The position numbers were made by a program, and so were the translations under genes. The notes below the pieces were generated by a model, which searched no databases, was not told the origin of the DNA, and was given only the letters and a program-made list of their open reading frames with translations. From positions 310,001-374,000 of the forward strand of contig CAVXXB010000012.1 in the NCBI GenBank assembly GCA_963765585.1: a stretch of 64,000 bases of DNA, given 5' to 3'. Origin of the DNA: CAVXXB01 sp963765585. GTDB lineage: Bacteria > Calditrichota > Calditrichia > JAJRVZ01. Of the stretch, positions 1-9,840 are shown piece by piece (within the stretch, counting starts at the first letter, position 1; each line of letters begins with the position of its first letter).

Positions 1-1
1 T

Positions 2-1441
2 GTAGATGATATATCATTTGGGATATTGAAAATTCTCCTGCATAATGAAAAAGGTTTTATTTTTGCATTGGATGAAACGGGATATTTCTCAATTGACAAT
101 GAATCCGGTAATGGTGTACCATTTGTACGAATTTTGAATAAAGAATTTGAGAGGGGTGTTGAATTTGAGGACGATGAGCTGGATCTGGAATTGCTTGCAG
201 GGGATTCAGAATCATCAGAATTAGTTATAAATTACTTCTATGCTGTAGGAAATCAATCCGGCTTTATCCAATTTCTTAGTGGCATGATTTCACCCGATAC
301 GATAAGTCAATTCAAAACAATAGATTTATCTTCCTTACCCAATTCAACTTCATTGAGATTGAAAGTGGAAGTAACAGATGGCAATACTTTTTCTGCAGAT
401 ACTACATTTTATTTCACTAAAAATACTGAACGTCAATTTGGAAATACTGCCAAGAGAATATCCGGGACAAGTTCTGCCATAATCCGCCCGGTTATTATAA
501 ATTCAGATGATCTGACATCCGATAGTTACCAGCTTACCTTTCATGTTGACAGCACAAATAATAAGTCATATAGTGTTGTTAATAAAAACAGCGGACGCAC
601 AGTAATTGAAAATGCCACAGAAATAGATGGTGTTTCTGAGGGGCCATACTTTGATGGACTTCGATTGGTAATTGAAGATTATAAAACGCCGGATGTGGAC
701 CATGAGAACTCATCATGGCAGGTGGGATCAACTGGTTTAACAACATCGATATTTGTGCCAACTGTAAATATCGATGGTCGTATACATACGGGAACTCCGG
801 TGGGTGATGATTTTCGTATTAGTGTGTTTGATCATGTTGTGGACACCACCAGCGCCGCCTTTGGGATACCCGAAATAGAAATCAATTTTATGGTGGAAAA
901 AATTTCACAGGGTAATAAAGTTGAAATATTATTTGTTGATAAAAATGGTGATAAAAATATTTCTCGTAACGATATTCTCTATTTGCTAAGGGATGATAAC
1001 CTGGACGATCCGCATTTTACCTGGGCGATAACTTTTGTAGGGGAGGAAACTGATGCAACTCCGCAACCCGGTGACATTTATAATTTTTACACCAAAAAAC
1101 CTGTCGCAGATTCTGATGTTTATGAATTTGATGCCAGTTTAAGCAGTCTTGATTTTGCTGATAAAGAAAAGCAACCCAACCTCTTCAGCCTTTTTCAGAA
1201 CTATCCAAATCCATTTAATCCGGTAACGGCTATCGGCTATCGGCTTTCTGTTTTTAGCCAGGTTGATTTGAGTATATATAACCAGCTGGGGGAGAGAGTA
1301 AAGACCCTGGTATCAGAAAATCAACCGGCAGGTGAATATGAAATTAATTGGGATGCATCGCAGTATGCCAGCGGCGTGTATTATTACCAGTTGAAAGCCG
1401 GTGATTTCAAGCATGTGAGGAAAATGATTCTGATTAAATAA
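2..1441 (+). CDS. Secreted protein with C-terminal T9SS type A sorting domain (5' end outside window)
   Basis: The frame is open to the left edge, so the N-terminus is missing; the first in-window start (TTG at 26) has no Shine-Dalgarno and is probably internal. About 390 residues of beta-rich, Asn/Ser/Asp-rich sequence are followed by a final ~80 residues with the core QNYPNPFNPVTAIGYRL, the strand LSIYNQLGERVKTL, and an ending of YYYQLKAG..VRKMILIK. This is the type A C-terminal sorting domain that sends proteins through the type IX secretion system to the surface or medium. The body of the protein is not recognised; a surface or repeat-rich extracellular protein is likely. The gene is followed by a 400-bp spacer. 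Confidence 0.85.
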   Translation, partial: VDDISFGILKILLHNEKGFIFALDETGYFSIDNESGNGVPFVRILNKEFERGVEFEDDELDLELLAGDSESSELVINYFYAVGNQSGFIQFLSGMISPDTISQFKTIDLSSLPNSTSLRLKVEVTDGNTFSADTTFYFTKNTERQFGNTAKRISGTSSAIIRPVIINSDDLTSDSYQLTFHVDSTNNKSYSVVNKNSGRTVIENATEIDGVSEGPYFDGLRLVIEDYKTPDVDHENSSWQVGSTGLTTSIFVPTVNIDGRIHTGTPVGDDFRISVFDHVVDTTSAAFGIPEIEINFMVEKISQGNKVEILFVDKNGDKNISRNDILYLLRDDNLDDPHFTWAITFVGEETDATPQPGDIYNFYTKKPVADSDVYEFDASLSSLDFADKEKQPNLFSLFQNYPNPFNPVTAIGYRLSVFSQVDLSIYNQLGERVKTLVSENQPAGEYEINWDASQYASGVYYYQLKAGDFKHVRKMILIK

Positions 1442-1490
1442 CGAAATAAAGATAATAGCCTCGTAGAATTATTTCAATCTTCAATAGCAA

Positions 1491-1558
1491 GCGGATGACG
1501 CTGATTTAACAGATTTACACGGATTATAAATTAATCCGCGGAAATCAGCATCATGGGT
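1491..1558. repeat. Imperfect palindrome in a 400-bp intergenic spacer
   Basis: Left arm GCGGATGACGCTGATTT (from 1491) is mirrored by AAATCAGCATCAT after a short AT-rich centre containing ACACGGATT/AATCCGCGG. The same word family (cgcggat, cgctgat) recurs at 50633-50765. The remaining spacer, 1560-1846, shows only AT-rich DNA with no convincing gene. Confidence 0.6.
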
Positions 1559-1846
1559 CCCAGCCGAATGAATGATCCGCCTTTTAGCGTGCTAAGCAAA
1601 TATTAAAATCTCACCGAACAATTCAATGTACGTGCGCCGCAAATTGTCGACCGCCGACTGCACTCTTATACTAAACTTCACACTAATATTTTTAATGGAT
1701 TTATGTTCCTGTATTTGGTACTAAAAGCTTATCTATATTATATTTGCGATATATAATATGCGCTGACAAATAAGCCATTGTATTTATCCTTTCAGATACG
1801 GATCAAACAGACTATGAGCTAATACACTTTTTAAACAGGAGATGTG

Positions 1847-2350
1847 ATGAAAATTAATGCAATTATGAATACAAATAAGGGCGTCATAAAACTTGATTTA
1901 TATGGCGATAAAACACCAGTTACAGTGGCAAGTTTTGCCAATCTTGCTCAAAAAGGATTTTATAATGGATTAACATTCCATCGTGTAATTGCCGATTTCA
2001 TGATTCAGGGCGGATGTCCGGAGGGAACGGGTGTCGGTGGGCCAGGATATCAATTTGAGGATGAGTTCCATTCAGATTTAAAGCACGATAAACCGGGGAT
2101 TTTCTCAATGGCAAATGCGGGTCCAAAAACAAATGGAAGTCAATTCTTTATTACACATGGGCCCACGCCCTGGCTCGATGAAAAACACACCGTATTTGGA
2201 GCTGTTTGCAGTAGTGGGGATTTAGATGTTGTGAATAATATTGCGCAGGGGGATGTAATTAATTCTATTTCGATTGAGGGAGATATTGACGAATTATTAG
2301 AATCGCAGAAAGACCGTGTCGAACAATGGAATATGGCTCTTGAGGGATAG
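1847..2350 (+). CDS. Cyclophilin-type peptidyl-prolyl cis-trans isomerase
   Basis: A 167-residue cyclophilin that catalyses proline cis-trans isomerisation during folding. The family signatures are in order: FHRVIADFMIQGG (catalytic Arg), GSQFFIT, and WLDEKHTVFG with the cyclosporin-site Trp. Length is typical of a single-domain bacterial enzyme, and no signal peptide is visible, so it should be cytoplasmic. ATG 1847 is chosen over the overlapping GTG at 1844 because AGGAG at 1837-1841 is spaced 5 nt from it. The C-terminus has a short acidic extension, DIDELLESQKDRVEQW, past the usual end. Confidence 0.95.
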   Translation: MKINAIMNTNKGVIKLDLYGDKTPVTVASFANLAQKGFYNGLTFHRVIADFMIQGGCPEGTGVGGPGYQFEDEFHSDLKHDKPGIFSMANAGPKTNGSQFFITHGPTPWLDEKHTVFGAVCSSGDLDVVNNIAQGDVINSISIEGDIDELLESQKDRVEQWNMALEG

Positions 2351-2410
2351 TCTTTGTTATGAATCCTTGCCATATCAGGCTGTGTTTATTTGAAAAATTG
2401 AAAGATAAGA

Positions 2411-3169
2411 ATGGACGACATCTCAATAATTGACACAAATATTGAAAATGTAACCCAATTCGGTCTTTGTGGTTATAAAAACATAAAGAAACCGGGCTTT
2501 CCTGATAAATATGAATGGCTAAAAAAACGATTCCCCGAAGGGCTGATAATAAAAACCCTCTATTCTGAGAAAGATGGCACCCAGGGCATGATTGAATATA
2601 TTCCCGGTGAATATTGTTGGCGTCCCGTTGAAGCTTCTGGTTACATGTTTATCCATTGTCTGTTTGTCGGTTTTAAAAACGTTTACAAAAACCAGGGTTA
2701 TGCGTCACATCTGATTGCAGAATGTGAGAAGGATACAAAAATACAAAAACTCAGCGGTATTGCAGTTGTAACGCGTAAAAGCTCCTTTATGGCAGGCAGA
2801 GAAATATTCATTAAACATGGATTTGATGTGGTGGATTCTGCAAAATCAGATTTTGAATTACTGGTAAAAAAATATAAAAAAAGTGCAGCAAATCCCGGTT
2901 TTGCAATCAATCCTATTAAGCAAACTAAAGGGTTAACGATTATCCGGGCAGACCAGTGCCCTTATACGGTGAAAAATGTCAAAGAAATCTGCGAGACAGC
3001 CGAAAAAGACTACGGAATTAAAGCAAAAGTAATAGATCTCAAGAGTCATAAAGACGCACAAAATAGTCCATGTCCTTTTGGTACATTCTGTGTGATATAC
3101 AATGGCAAAATTATTGCAGAGAGCCCGATAAGCAAGGGGCGGTTTGTTAATATTATGAATAGGATGTAA
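2411..3169 (+). CDS. GNAT N-acetyltransferase with C-terminal YoaP-like domain
   Basis: 252 residues. The N-terminal ~150 form a GNAT fold, with the acetyl-CoA-binding stretch VYKNQGYASHLIAECEKD at about residues 94-111 and the typical end FIKHGFDVVD. The C-terminal ~90 residues (ADQCPYTVKNVKEI ... SPCPFGTFCVIYNGKIIAE ... GRFVNIM) match the thioredoxin-like YoaP domain often fused to GNATs. The substrate is unknown. Two conserved cysteines (CPYT, SPCPFGTFC) are present in the YoaP part. The gene sits 60 bp after the cyclophilin and could be co-transcribed. Confidence 0.85.
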   Translation: MDDISIIDTNIENVTQFGLCGYKNIKKPGFPDKYEWLKKRFPEGLIIKTLYSEKDGTQGMIEYIPGEYCWRPVEASGYMFIHCLFVGFKNVYKNQGYASHLIAECEKDTKIQKLSGIAVVTRKSSFMAGREIFIKHGFDVVDSAKSDFELLVKKYKKSAANPGFAINPIKQTKGLTIIRADQCPYTVKNVKEICETAEKDYGIKAKVIDLKSHKDAQNSPCPFGTFCVIYNGKIIAESPISKGRFVNIMNRM

Positions 3170-3341
3170 GTATAATCAGAAACCCCTCCAAACGTAAACC
3201 TTACTTCGTTATGTTTCTGCTGGTGAAATTGAATATCGGATAATCTGAGAGAATATAAATAGGGTGCAATTTTCGAACCAAGCAGTTAATAACTGATCAG
3301 GATATATATCCGAATTATTCAGATAATTGAGAGAAGACACG

Positions 3342-3899
3342 ATGAATGACAAAAAAAACCGGGTATGCCCTGTGGAGAGAGCTGATAGTCTGGATACCAG
3401 GATGCGAAGATGGGTACAGAATCCTGTGAAAATACTTAGTCCTTACATAAAAGAGGGAATGACGGTTTTAGATTTTGGTTGCGGACCGGGGTATTTTACA
3501 ATTGATATGGCACAATTGGTTGGAAATACCGGACGGGTTATCGCTGCGGACCTGCAGGAAGGAATGCTGCAGAAATTAAAAGACAAGATCCAGGGTACAG
3601 ATCTGAATGAACGTATAACACTGCATAAGACCGGGGAAGATAAGATCGGTTTGACGGATATGATTGATTTTACATTGCTATTTTATGTTCTTCACGAACT
3701 ACCCAATCCGCAAGATTTTTTTAAGGAATTAGGATCTCTCATGCAATCCGGTGGACTGGTTCTTATCGTAGAACCGCCGTTTCATGTATCAAAGGCTGAC
3801 TTTATCAAGACCATGAAAATGGCTGAAAATGCCGGATTCAGGTCTGAGCACGGACCGCGGGGTTTTCTGAATAAAACCGTGATCTTTAAAAGAGTCTGA
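3342..3899 (+). CDS. Class I SAM-dependent methyltransferase
   Basis: 185 residues with motif I VLDFGCGPGYFTIDMAQLVG near residue 45, the acidic end of strand 2 (AADLQEGML), and post-II sequence DFTLLFYVLHELPNPQDF. This is a UbiE/Methyltransf_25-type small-molecule methyltransferase; the acceptor cannot be told. The N-terminus NRVCPVERADSLDTRMRRWVQNP is shared by a recognised group of small FCB and archaeal methyltransferases. ATG 3342 is preferred over an upstream TTG at 3327, with a weak GAGAAG just before it. Confidence 0.9.
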   Translation: MNDKKNRVCPVERADSLDTRMRRWVQNPVKILSPYIKEGMTVLDFGCGPGYFTIDMAQLVGNTGRVIAADLQEGMLQKLKDKIQGTDLNERITLHKTGEDKIGLTDMIDFTLLFYVLHELPNPQDFFKELGSLMQSGGLVLIVEPPFHVSKADFIKTMKMAENAGFRSEHGPRGFLNKTVIFKRV

Positions 3900-4181
3900 G
3901 AAGCACATCGATCAGGACAGTCTGAACTCTCGCCCATATAATAACAGGTGCAAAACCATGTGCAAGATTTTATAACATTCAGAGAATCAATAGGTCCGAT
4001 GAATTCGGATATTGAAAGTAGATTCAGAATGATTTATTACCACTCATAATTCTTTCTCAGACACATCTAATTATACATACTGAAAACTAAAGATTGTGCT
4101 CTCCTTCAATTGATACGATAATTGTAATTTCAGATGTATCTATTTCAAAATATTCTTTTTCACAAAATAAAGGAGTATGAT

Positions 4182-5164
4182 ATGAAATACCTGAAGTTAT
4201 CCATGATTTTAATTACATTTATTATTTCATGTAAAGAGAATGCCACTACAGAATCCGGTGGATCAGAGCAATTTTACAGGAAGTTACATGGGTTTACACT
4301 GGAGGTCCTAAGGCAGATAATGAATACCTGCGGATAAATGCGCTTGCTGTCAATGGTGCCGGAGACGTCTTTACAGGAGTCAGTGACAGCGGGGTCTATC
4401 GTTCTAATGACAATGGGGTGAGCTGGATCAGAAGAAGCAAAGGTATCGAATTAGAATTTATCAAGAATGTATCTGTCCACACACTTGATATTGGCTCAAA
4501 CGGAACTCTCTATGCAACGGGCGGTCATGTTTTCACCTCAACAGATAATGGTGATAATTGGTCGGATGTAGGGGGCAGAGGTGATTTGCTCCTATTAACT
4601 CAGGAATATTTATTCAACGCAAGTATATATTATGGTGAAGGTATTACCCGCTCAGCAAATAATGGCGGCTCATGGACCAGTCATACCGCGGGGCTGGAAA
4701 ATGTTGAAATCACTTCTATCGATGTTAATCCTGTAACCGGTGAGTTATATGTCGGAACCTCGAACGGGGTATTTATCTCGTCAGACAATGGTGAAAGTTG
4801 GTCCACAGCAGGATTGTCGGAAAATTATATAAGCGTATTAACTATTACTTCTGATGGAATTATATTTGCTGGTGATAAGTATGGAGAGGGAATATATAAA
4901 TCTATCGACAAAGGAATTAATTGGACGAGATCTATTGAGGATTTAACGATGACTGTATTGTTGATCAATTCAGCGGGATATATTTTTGCGGGTACGAGTG
5001 ACGGAGCTTTTTTTACAACCGATGCCGGCAAAACCTGGAACGAGTGCAGTGAGGGTTTCCAGCGCACTTCAATCGGTGCCATGGCTATGAGTCCTGATGG
5101 TTACCTTTATGCAGGGACTCATTTCGGAGGTGTTTACCGCAGTCAGCAGTCAACTTTTCCTTAA
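4182..5164 (+). pseudogene. BNR/YCF48-like repeat lipoprotein, frameshifted near the N-terminus
   Basis: The N-terminus MKYLKLSMILITFIISCKEN is a lipoprotein signal with lipobox IISC and a good AGGAG at 4171-4175. After about 28 residues the frame changes (between about 4262 and 4292), and the new frame reads WVYTGGPKADNEYLRINALAVNGAGDVFTG and on to 5164. Six or more BNR-like units follow, including GVYRSNDNGVSW, VFTSTDNGDNW, VFISSDNGESW and AFFTTDAGKTW, which predict a beta-propeller. The protein should be membrane-anchored facing the periplasm or surface. One indel explains the break; function beyond the propeller is unknown. Confidence 0.75.
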
Positions 5165-5308
5165 TAATAAATATTGAGCAAGCTTTGTCATTTTTATTTA
5201 ATAAATTACCGGACCTCCAAAAATAGAAAGTTTACTGAAATAATTTTAAATTTGTTTTGGCTCAAACTATGTGTAACATTTGAAACTTTTTCAGAATATG
5301 TAATATTT

Positions 5309-6181
5309 ATGAATAGTGAATTAGTAAAATCAATTACTTCAAGAATAATTGAATCACAGGATGAAAATGGATGCTGGAACGTTCTCAATAAAAGTGATAA
5401 ACATTATCCGGCATTAAACTATTATGTACCAAATTATAATTCTACATTATGGACGCTCATTCTTTTAGCCGATATTCAATGTGATCCAGGAATAAGTAGC
5501 CTGAGAAAACCTTTAAGAACCATTTCAAATCATTTTTTAGAAAAGAATTATAATATTTACTCAATTGGTAAATCTCATTTTCCAATTCCCTGCCTGAATG
5601 GAAATATGTTGTATTTACATTCATATTTTCAATTCGAGAAAAAATCCGTTATTAATGGTATTATAGATTTTTTTGCAGAATATCAAAGATTTGATGATGG
5701 CGATTTTAAAACTCCTTCTTCTTTCCCTTACTGTTCAAATCGCAGTTGCTATGGCAAACACACATGTTATTGGGGAATTATCAAGCTCTTTAAAGGACTA
5801 TCCTTCATTCCGAAAAAGAGACGGTCCGCAAATGCTATAAAACTTATTGAAAATTGTATTGATTTTATTTTACTCCATAAGGTATGCTTTAGCTCGCATG
5901 ATAATTCAAATTTTATTCATACAAATATAAAAAAACTGACATTTCCTAATATGTATCAAGGGGATTACCTGGAAATATTGTGGCTTTTAAAAAGGGAAAA
6001 AGTAAAATCGGTTCAGATTAATACAGCATTAAATTTTTTAAAAAGCAAAATGAAACCAAATTCAACCTGGGAACTTGAGCGCGAGATCAAAAATATGGTA
6101 ATTCCAATCAGAAAAAGTAATTATGGAAATGAATTCGTTACAAAAAGAGCAAGAGAAGTACTTGATTTTTACGAAACATAG
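5309..6181 (+). CDS. Prenyltransferase/squalene-cyclase-like alpha/alpha toroid protein
   Basis: 290 residues from ATG 5309; the long in-frame upstream extension lacks conserved sequence and a ribosome site. It resembles a conserved family built from toroid repeats that databases often mislabel as nitrogen fixation protein NifH; it has no NifH P-loop. Visible landmarks are DENGCW at the start, the block CYGKHTCYWGIIKLFKGL, LLHKVC..SHD, and NMYQGDYLEILWLL. The aspartate-rich cyclase motifs are not evident, so catalysis is doubtful. Base composition is very AT-rich and lysine/asparagine-rich compared with neighbours. Confidence 0.65.
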   Translation: MNSELVKSITSRIIESQDENGCWNVLNKSDKHYPALNYYVPNYNSTLWTLILLADIQCDPGISSLRKPLRTISNHFLEKNYNIYSIGKSHFPIPCLNGNMLYLHSYFQFEKKSVINGIIDFFAEYQRFDDGDFKTPSSFPYCSNRSCYGKHTCYWGIIKLFKGLSFIPKKRRSANAIKLIENCIDFILLHKVCFSSHDNSNFIHTNIKKLTFPNMYQGDYLEILWLLKREKVKSVQINTALNFLKSKMKPNSTWELEREIKNMVIPIRKSNYGNEFVTKRAREVLDFYET

Positions 6182-6245
6182 AGCCTGAACAACTTCACAC
6201 GGAAAGTCACAGATAAAATGAAATAATGTTAAAATTGGGATAAAT

Positions 6246-6986
6246 ATGGACCATATTCTTCAAAAAGTCCGCAAACAGCTTGAACAAAGTGCTGACAAGA
6301 AAACACAGACAACCATGCCAAAATTTTTTAAAGAGCAAATAAAATTCCATGGGGTCAAAACACCAATTGTAAATAAAATCGCTAAAGAGTACGTTAATAT
6401 TTTGAAAGGTAAAACCAAAGTTGAAATTTTTGAATTGTGCGAAAAGCTTTGGCAATCCGGATATATTGAAGAATCGTTTATCGCATGTAAATGGTCATAT
6501 TATATTCACAAAGATTATGAGCCTGGTGATTTTAAAACATTTGAAAGATGGATAGATACCTATATAAATAATTGGGCATCCTGTGATACGTTCTGTAATC
6601 ATACTATGGGTGCATTTATTGAAATGTACCCGGAGTATTTATCCGGACTAAAAGAATTTACATCATCAGAAAACAGATGGATGCGCCGGGCCTCTGCCGT
6701 AAGTTTGATCGTGCCGGCAAGAAAAGGTAAGTTTTTGAATGATATTTTTGAAATTGCAGATAAATTACTTACAGATGATGATGATTTGGTGCAGAAAGGA
6801 TATGGTTGGATGCTGAAAGTCGCGAGCCAGGCTCATCAGCGGGAAGTATTTGACTATGTAATAAAAAACAAAGGGATTATGCCCCGAACTGCGTTACGAT
6901 ATGCTATTGAAAAGATGCCAAAAGAGTTGAAAACAATAGCAATGACAAAAATGCAGACTAAAACACCTGCAATACGTATCGTCTAA
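6246..6986 (+). CDS. DNA alkylation repeat protein (AlkD-like glycosylase family)
   Basis: 246 residues of HEAT-like helices. Landmarks are HGVKTPIVNKIAKEY near residue 33, the segment TYINNWASCDTFCNH, and SENRWMRRASAVSLI. These match the AlkC/AlkD superfamily that excises N3- and N7-alkylated purines. The conserved WASCD aspartate and the MRRASAV arginines expected at the DNA-binding face are present. It is likely cytoplasmic repair. A small DUF2164 gene and a transporter follow with short gaps. Confidence 0.9.
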   Translation: MDHILQKVRKQLEQSADKKTQTTMPKFFKEQIKFHGVKTPIVNKIAKEYVNILKGKTKVEIFELCEKLWQSGYIEESFIACKWSYYIHKDYEPGDFKTFERWIDTYINNWASCDTFCNHTMGAFIEMYPEYLSGLKEFTSSENRWMRRASAVSLIVPARKGKFLNDIFEIADKLLTDDDDLVQKGYGWMLKVASQAHQREVFDYVIKNKGIMPRTALRYAIEKMPKELKTIAMTKMQTKTPAIRIV

Positions 6987-7025
6987 ACAATCTATCTATA
7001 CTGACATATAATTATAGGAAAACAT

Positions 7026-7274
7026 ATGAGTGTCAATTTACCAAAGGAAAAACAAATACAAATAATTGAATCAATCAAACATTTCTTTGAAGAACACATG
7101 GATACTGAAATCGGGGATCTAAAAGCGTCGCTCGTCCTCGATTACTTTGTTAAAGAAATTGGTCCCAGTATTTATAATCAGGCAATTCTGGACGCCCAGG
7201 CGGTCATGACCGACAAAGTAAATGATTTAGATAGTTCATGCTATTTGCCGGAATTTGAATTTTGGAAAAAATAG
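7026..7274 (+). CDS. DUF2164 family protein
   Basis: 82 residues matching the DUF2164 family: IESIKHFFEEHMDTEIGDLKASLVLDYFVKEIGPSIYNQAILDAQ. Length is typical of the family. It begins 39 nt after the AlkD-like gene, with TAGGAAAAC before the ATG, and ends 11 nt before the transporter start, suggesting one transcript. Function is unknown. Confidence 0.85.
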   Translation: MSVNLPKEKQIQIIESIKHFFEEHMDTEIGDLKASLVLDYFVKEIGPSIYNQAILDAQAVMTDKVNDLDSSCYLPEFEFWKK

Positions 7275-7285
7275 AAAATAAATCT

Positions 7286-8531
7286 ATGTATAAAAAAATC
7301 CTTGCCCTAATATTAAGTTTCGGGCCCGGTATTTTTGCCATTGGCTACACCATTGGCACCGGCAGTGTCACCTCTATGATTGTAGCGGGCAGTACTTATA
7401 ACATGCAGTCTGCTATGGGTTTTGTTTTTAAGTTGTCTATTCTCCGGGATACTGATTTATGTTTATGGTAATTACACTCTGGTCACCGGAGAAACTGCAT
7501 TATTTGGCTTTAAGAAGCATCTGCCCTTCGGAAAGATCATGGCTATACTGATCATAATTGGAATTTCTTTCGGACAATGGAATTCATTGACTGGTATCCT
7601 GGGCATCTCATCAAATATTATCTATGAAGTGCTGGCATTATATTTTCCGGTTTTCAAAGGATTTGAATATGTAACTGTTCTGGCTATTGCGGTACTTATA
7701 ATGGGTATCATGTATGCCCTGTTACTGGTTGGAAAATATAGTTTTTTTGAAAAGATTCTCGTTATATTTGTTTCAATCATGGCATTTTCATTTTTAGTTT
7801 CGCTGTTCCTGGTATATCCATTGCCCATTGAAATTGTTAGGGGATTGATACCATCCATTCCGGAGGTTGAAGGGGGCAGGATGCTGGTAGCTGCATTTGT
7901 AGGTACGACGATGGCGGCAGCCACATTTTTATCACGCCCATTGTTTGTTAAAGGAAAAGGGTGGAAGATTAGTGATCGGAAACAGCAAAGGAGCGACGCT
8001 ATTTCCGCCGCTATTCTGATATTTATTATCAGCGGTTCTGTCATGGCAGTGGCCAGCGGTGCGCTTTATCATAAAGGACTGATCGTAACAAAAGTACTGG
8101 ATATGGGGAATACGCTTGAACCGGTGGCCGGCAAGTTTGCCCTGACATTGTTTTTCTTTGGCACTTTCAGTGCTGGCCTATCATCTATCTTTCCCTGCCT
8201 GATGATTGCCCCGCTGTTAATTGCGGATTATCAGTCCGGTGAACTGGATTTAAACTCAAGACAATTCCGCACAATTACCGCCTTTGCTTCCCTGTTTGCA
8301 CTCCTGATTCCCATTTTTGGAGCGAATCCGATTAAAGCACAGATTCTAACCCAGGTGTTTAATGTATTTGTATTACCCCTGGTGATAATTGGTATTACAC
8401 TTTTGATTAACAGTAAAACACTTATGGGCAAATATCGAAGCAACCTGTGGCTAAATACGGGACTCGGACTGGCACTGTTCTTTTCTTTGCTTATCTCATA
8501 TAACGGATTAATAGCTATCATGAACTATTAA
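7286..8531 (+). pseudogene. Nramp-related metal ion transporter, single frameshift
   Basis: A polytopic membrane protein of about 415 residues read in two frames. MYKKILALILSFGPGIFAIGYTIGTGSVTSM begins at ATG 7286, and the frame changes near 7418-7430 (run ggttttgttttta) into LSCLFSGILIYVYGNYTLVTGETALFGF and on to 8531. About eleven hydrophobic helices are visible. The helix-1 motif of classical Nramp (DPGN) is absent, replaced by YTIGTGS, so cation choice may differ. TTG 7262 is rejected in favour of ATG 7286, which follows the DUF2164 stop. Confidence 0.75.
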
Positions 8532-8594
8532 GAATATGAAAATTTTTCGAGCGGTAATGACTAAACCATAATCTATCATAACACTTTACTGCGC

Positions 8595-8615
8595 GGAACG
8601 GTCTCAGACCGTTCC
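8595..8615. repeat. Perfect 10-bp-stem hairpin repeat
   Basis: GGAACGGTCT, one base, AGACCGTTCC, then CCCTACA. An almost identical hairpin with the same trailing CCCTACA lies at 25962-25982. It may terminate the upstream transcript, but no T-run follows, so a dispersed REP-like element is as likely. Confidence 0.75.
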
Positions 8616-8721
8616 CTACATTTTAAAATTTAAATGTCATTGCGAAAAGTCTGGCAGCTTCCGGACGACGCAGCAATGCAATTAAAATATTCCTCTAAAT
8701 CAATAGAGTAAATAATTTCTC

Positions 8722-9699
8722 ATGTCCAAACTCACGCCTATCGATCCATTTATCAAAAAGCATGGCATGTTAATTTTAGATGGCGGGCTTGCTACCGAGT
8801 TAGAAAAAATGGGATTCAATCTCAATACACATCTGTGGTCGGCTCAATTATTAGATTCTAATCCTGAAGCAATTAAAAAAGTACATCTTTCTTATCTCGA
8901 GGCAGGAGCGGATTGTATTATATCTGCCAGTTATCAGGCGAGCATTCCCGGATTTATGCAAAAAGGGTATTCTGAAAATAAGGCCATGTCGCTATTGAAA
9001 AGATCCATAACTTTGGCAAACGAGGCTTGTGAGGAATATGGTGAAATTTCAATGAATGATGAAAACTATCGCATGCGTCCTCTGGTGGCTGCAAGCATCG
9101 GACCATATGGTGCTTATCTTGCCAATGGGGCAGAATACAGGGGAAACTATAATATACCATAGAAGTCAGTTAAAAGAATTTCATGAATCCCGGTGGGAAG
9201 TACTCCGCAATTCCAAGGTTGATCTATTCGCATGCGAAACTATTCCAAGTTTTGATGAGGCAGAAGTATTAATGGATTTGCTGAATCAAACACCTGAGAT
9301 CTTTGCCTGGATTAGTTTTTCTTGTCAGGATGGTGAACGGATAAGTGACGGCACCATGATGCGAGATTGTGCCGCATTATTCAAAGATTGTAACCAGATA
9401 GTAGCGATTGGCATTAATTGTACTGCACCCAGGTATATTTCTTCATTGATTGAGCAGACCCAGGCAGGCGCAGCGGGCAAAGCGGTCGTGGTTTATCCAA
9501 ATTCTGGCAATATGTACGACCCAATTAGGCGAACCTGGCTGGATAATTCTGATCCGGTGAATTATGGTGATGCGGCGTGTGACTGGTTCAGAAGTGGGGC
9601 AAGATTAATTGGCGGCTTGCTGTCAAAAGGTCGAAAAGACCGGAACATATTGATGTCATGAAGAGGACTTTGATAAAGCAAAATCTTTACAGGAATTGA
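8722..9699 (+). pseudogene. Homocysteine S-methyltransferase, three frame breaks
   Basis: Reads MLILDGGLATELEKMG, LWSAQLLDSNPEAIKKVHLSYLEAGADCIISASYQAS and IGPYGAYLANGAEYRGNY in the first frame. The frame shifts near 9145-9160 to SQLKEFHESRWEVL ... LFACETIPSFDEAE ... GINCTAP. At 9611 the sequence GG is followed, one base out of frame, by TGCTGT, the Cys-Cys zinc pair of the family (GGCC). Another shift restores PEHIDVMKRTL, ending at TGA 9697. The family transfers methyl from S-methylmethionine or related donors to homocysteine. The frame order 1-2-0-1 is consistent with three +1 insertions. Confidence 0.8.
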
Positions 9700-9840
9700 C
9701 AATGTAATCGAAATATACAATTGGATACTATATATTAAATTGAAAAATATTGTTATAATTAAAGATGGGTAAGAACAGGAATCTTTTTCAACCCTAAATA
9801 AGAGGTGTTCAGGATGGAAATGTCGTAATCACATTTGAAC

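Noticed and set aside
3900..4133. tRNA or small RNA in the spacer
   Set aside because: No cloverleaf or T-loop-like sequence could be found.
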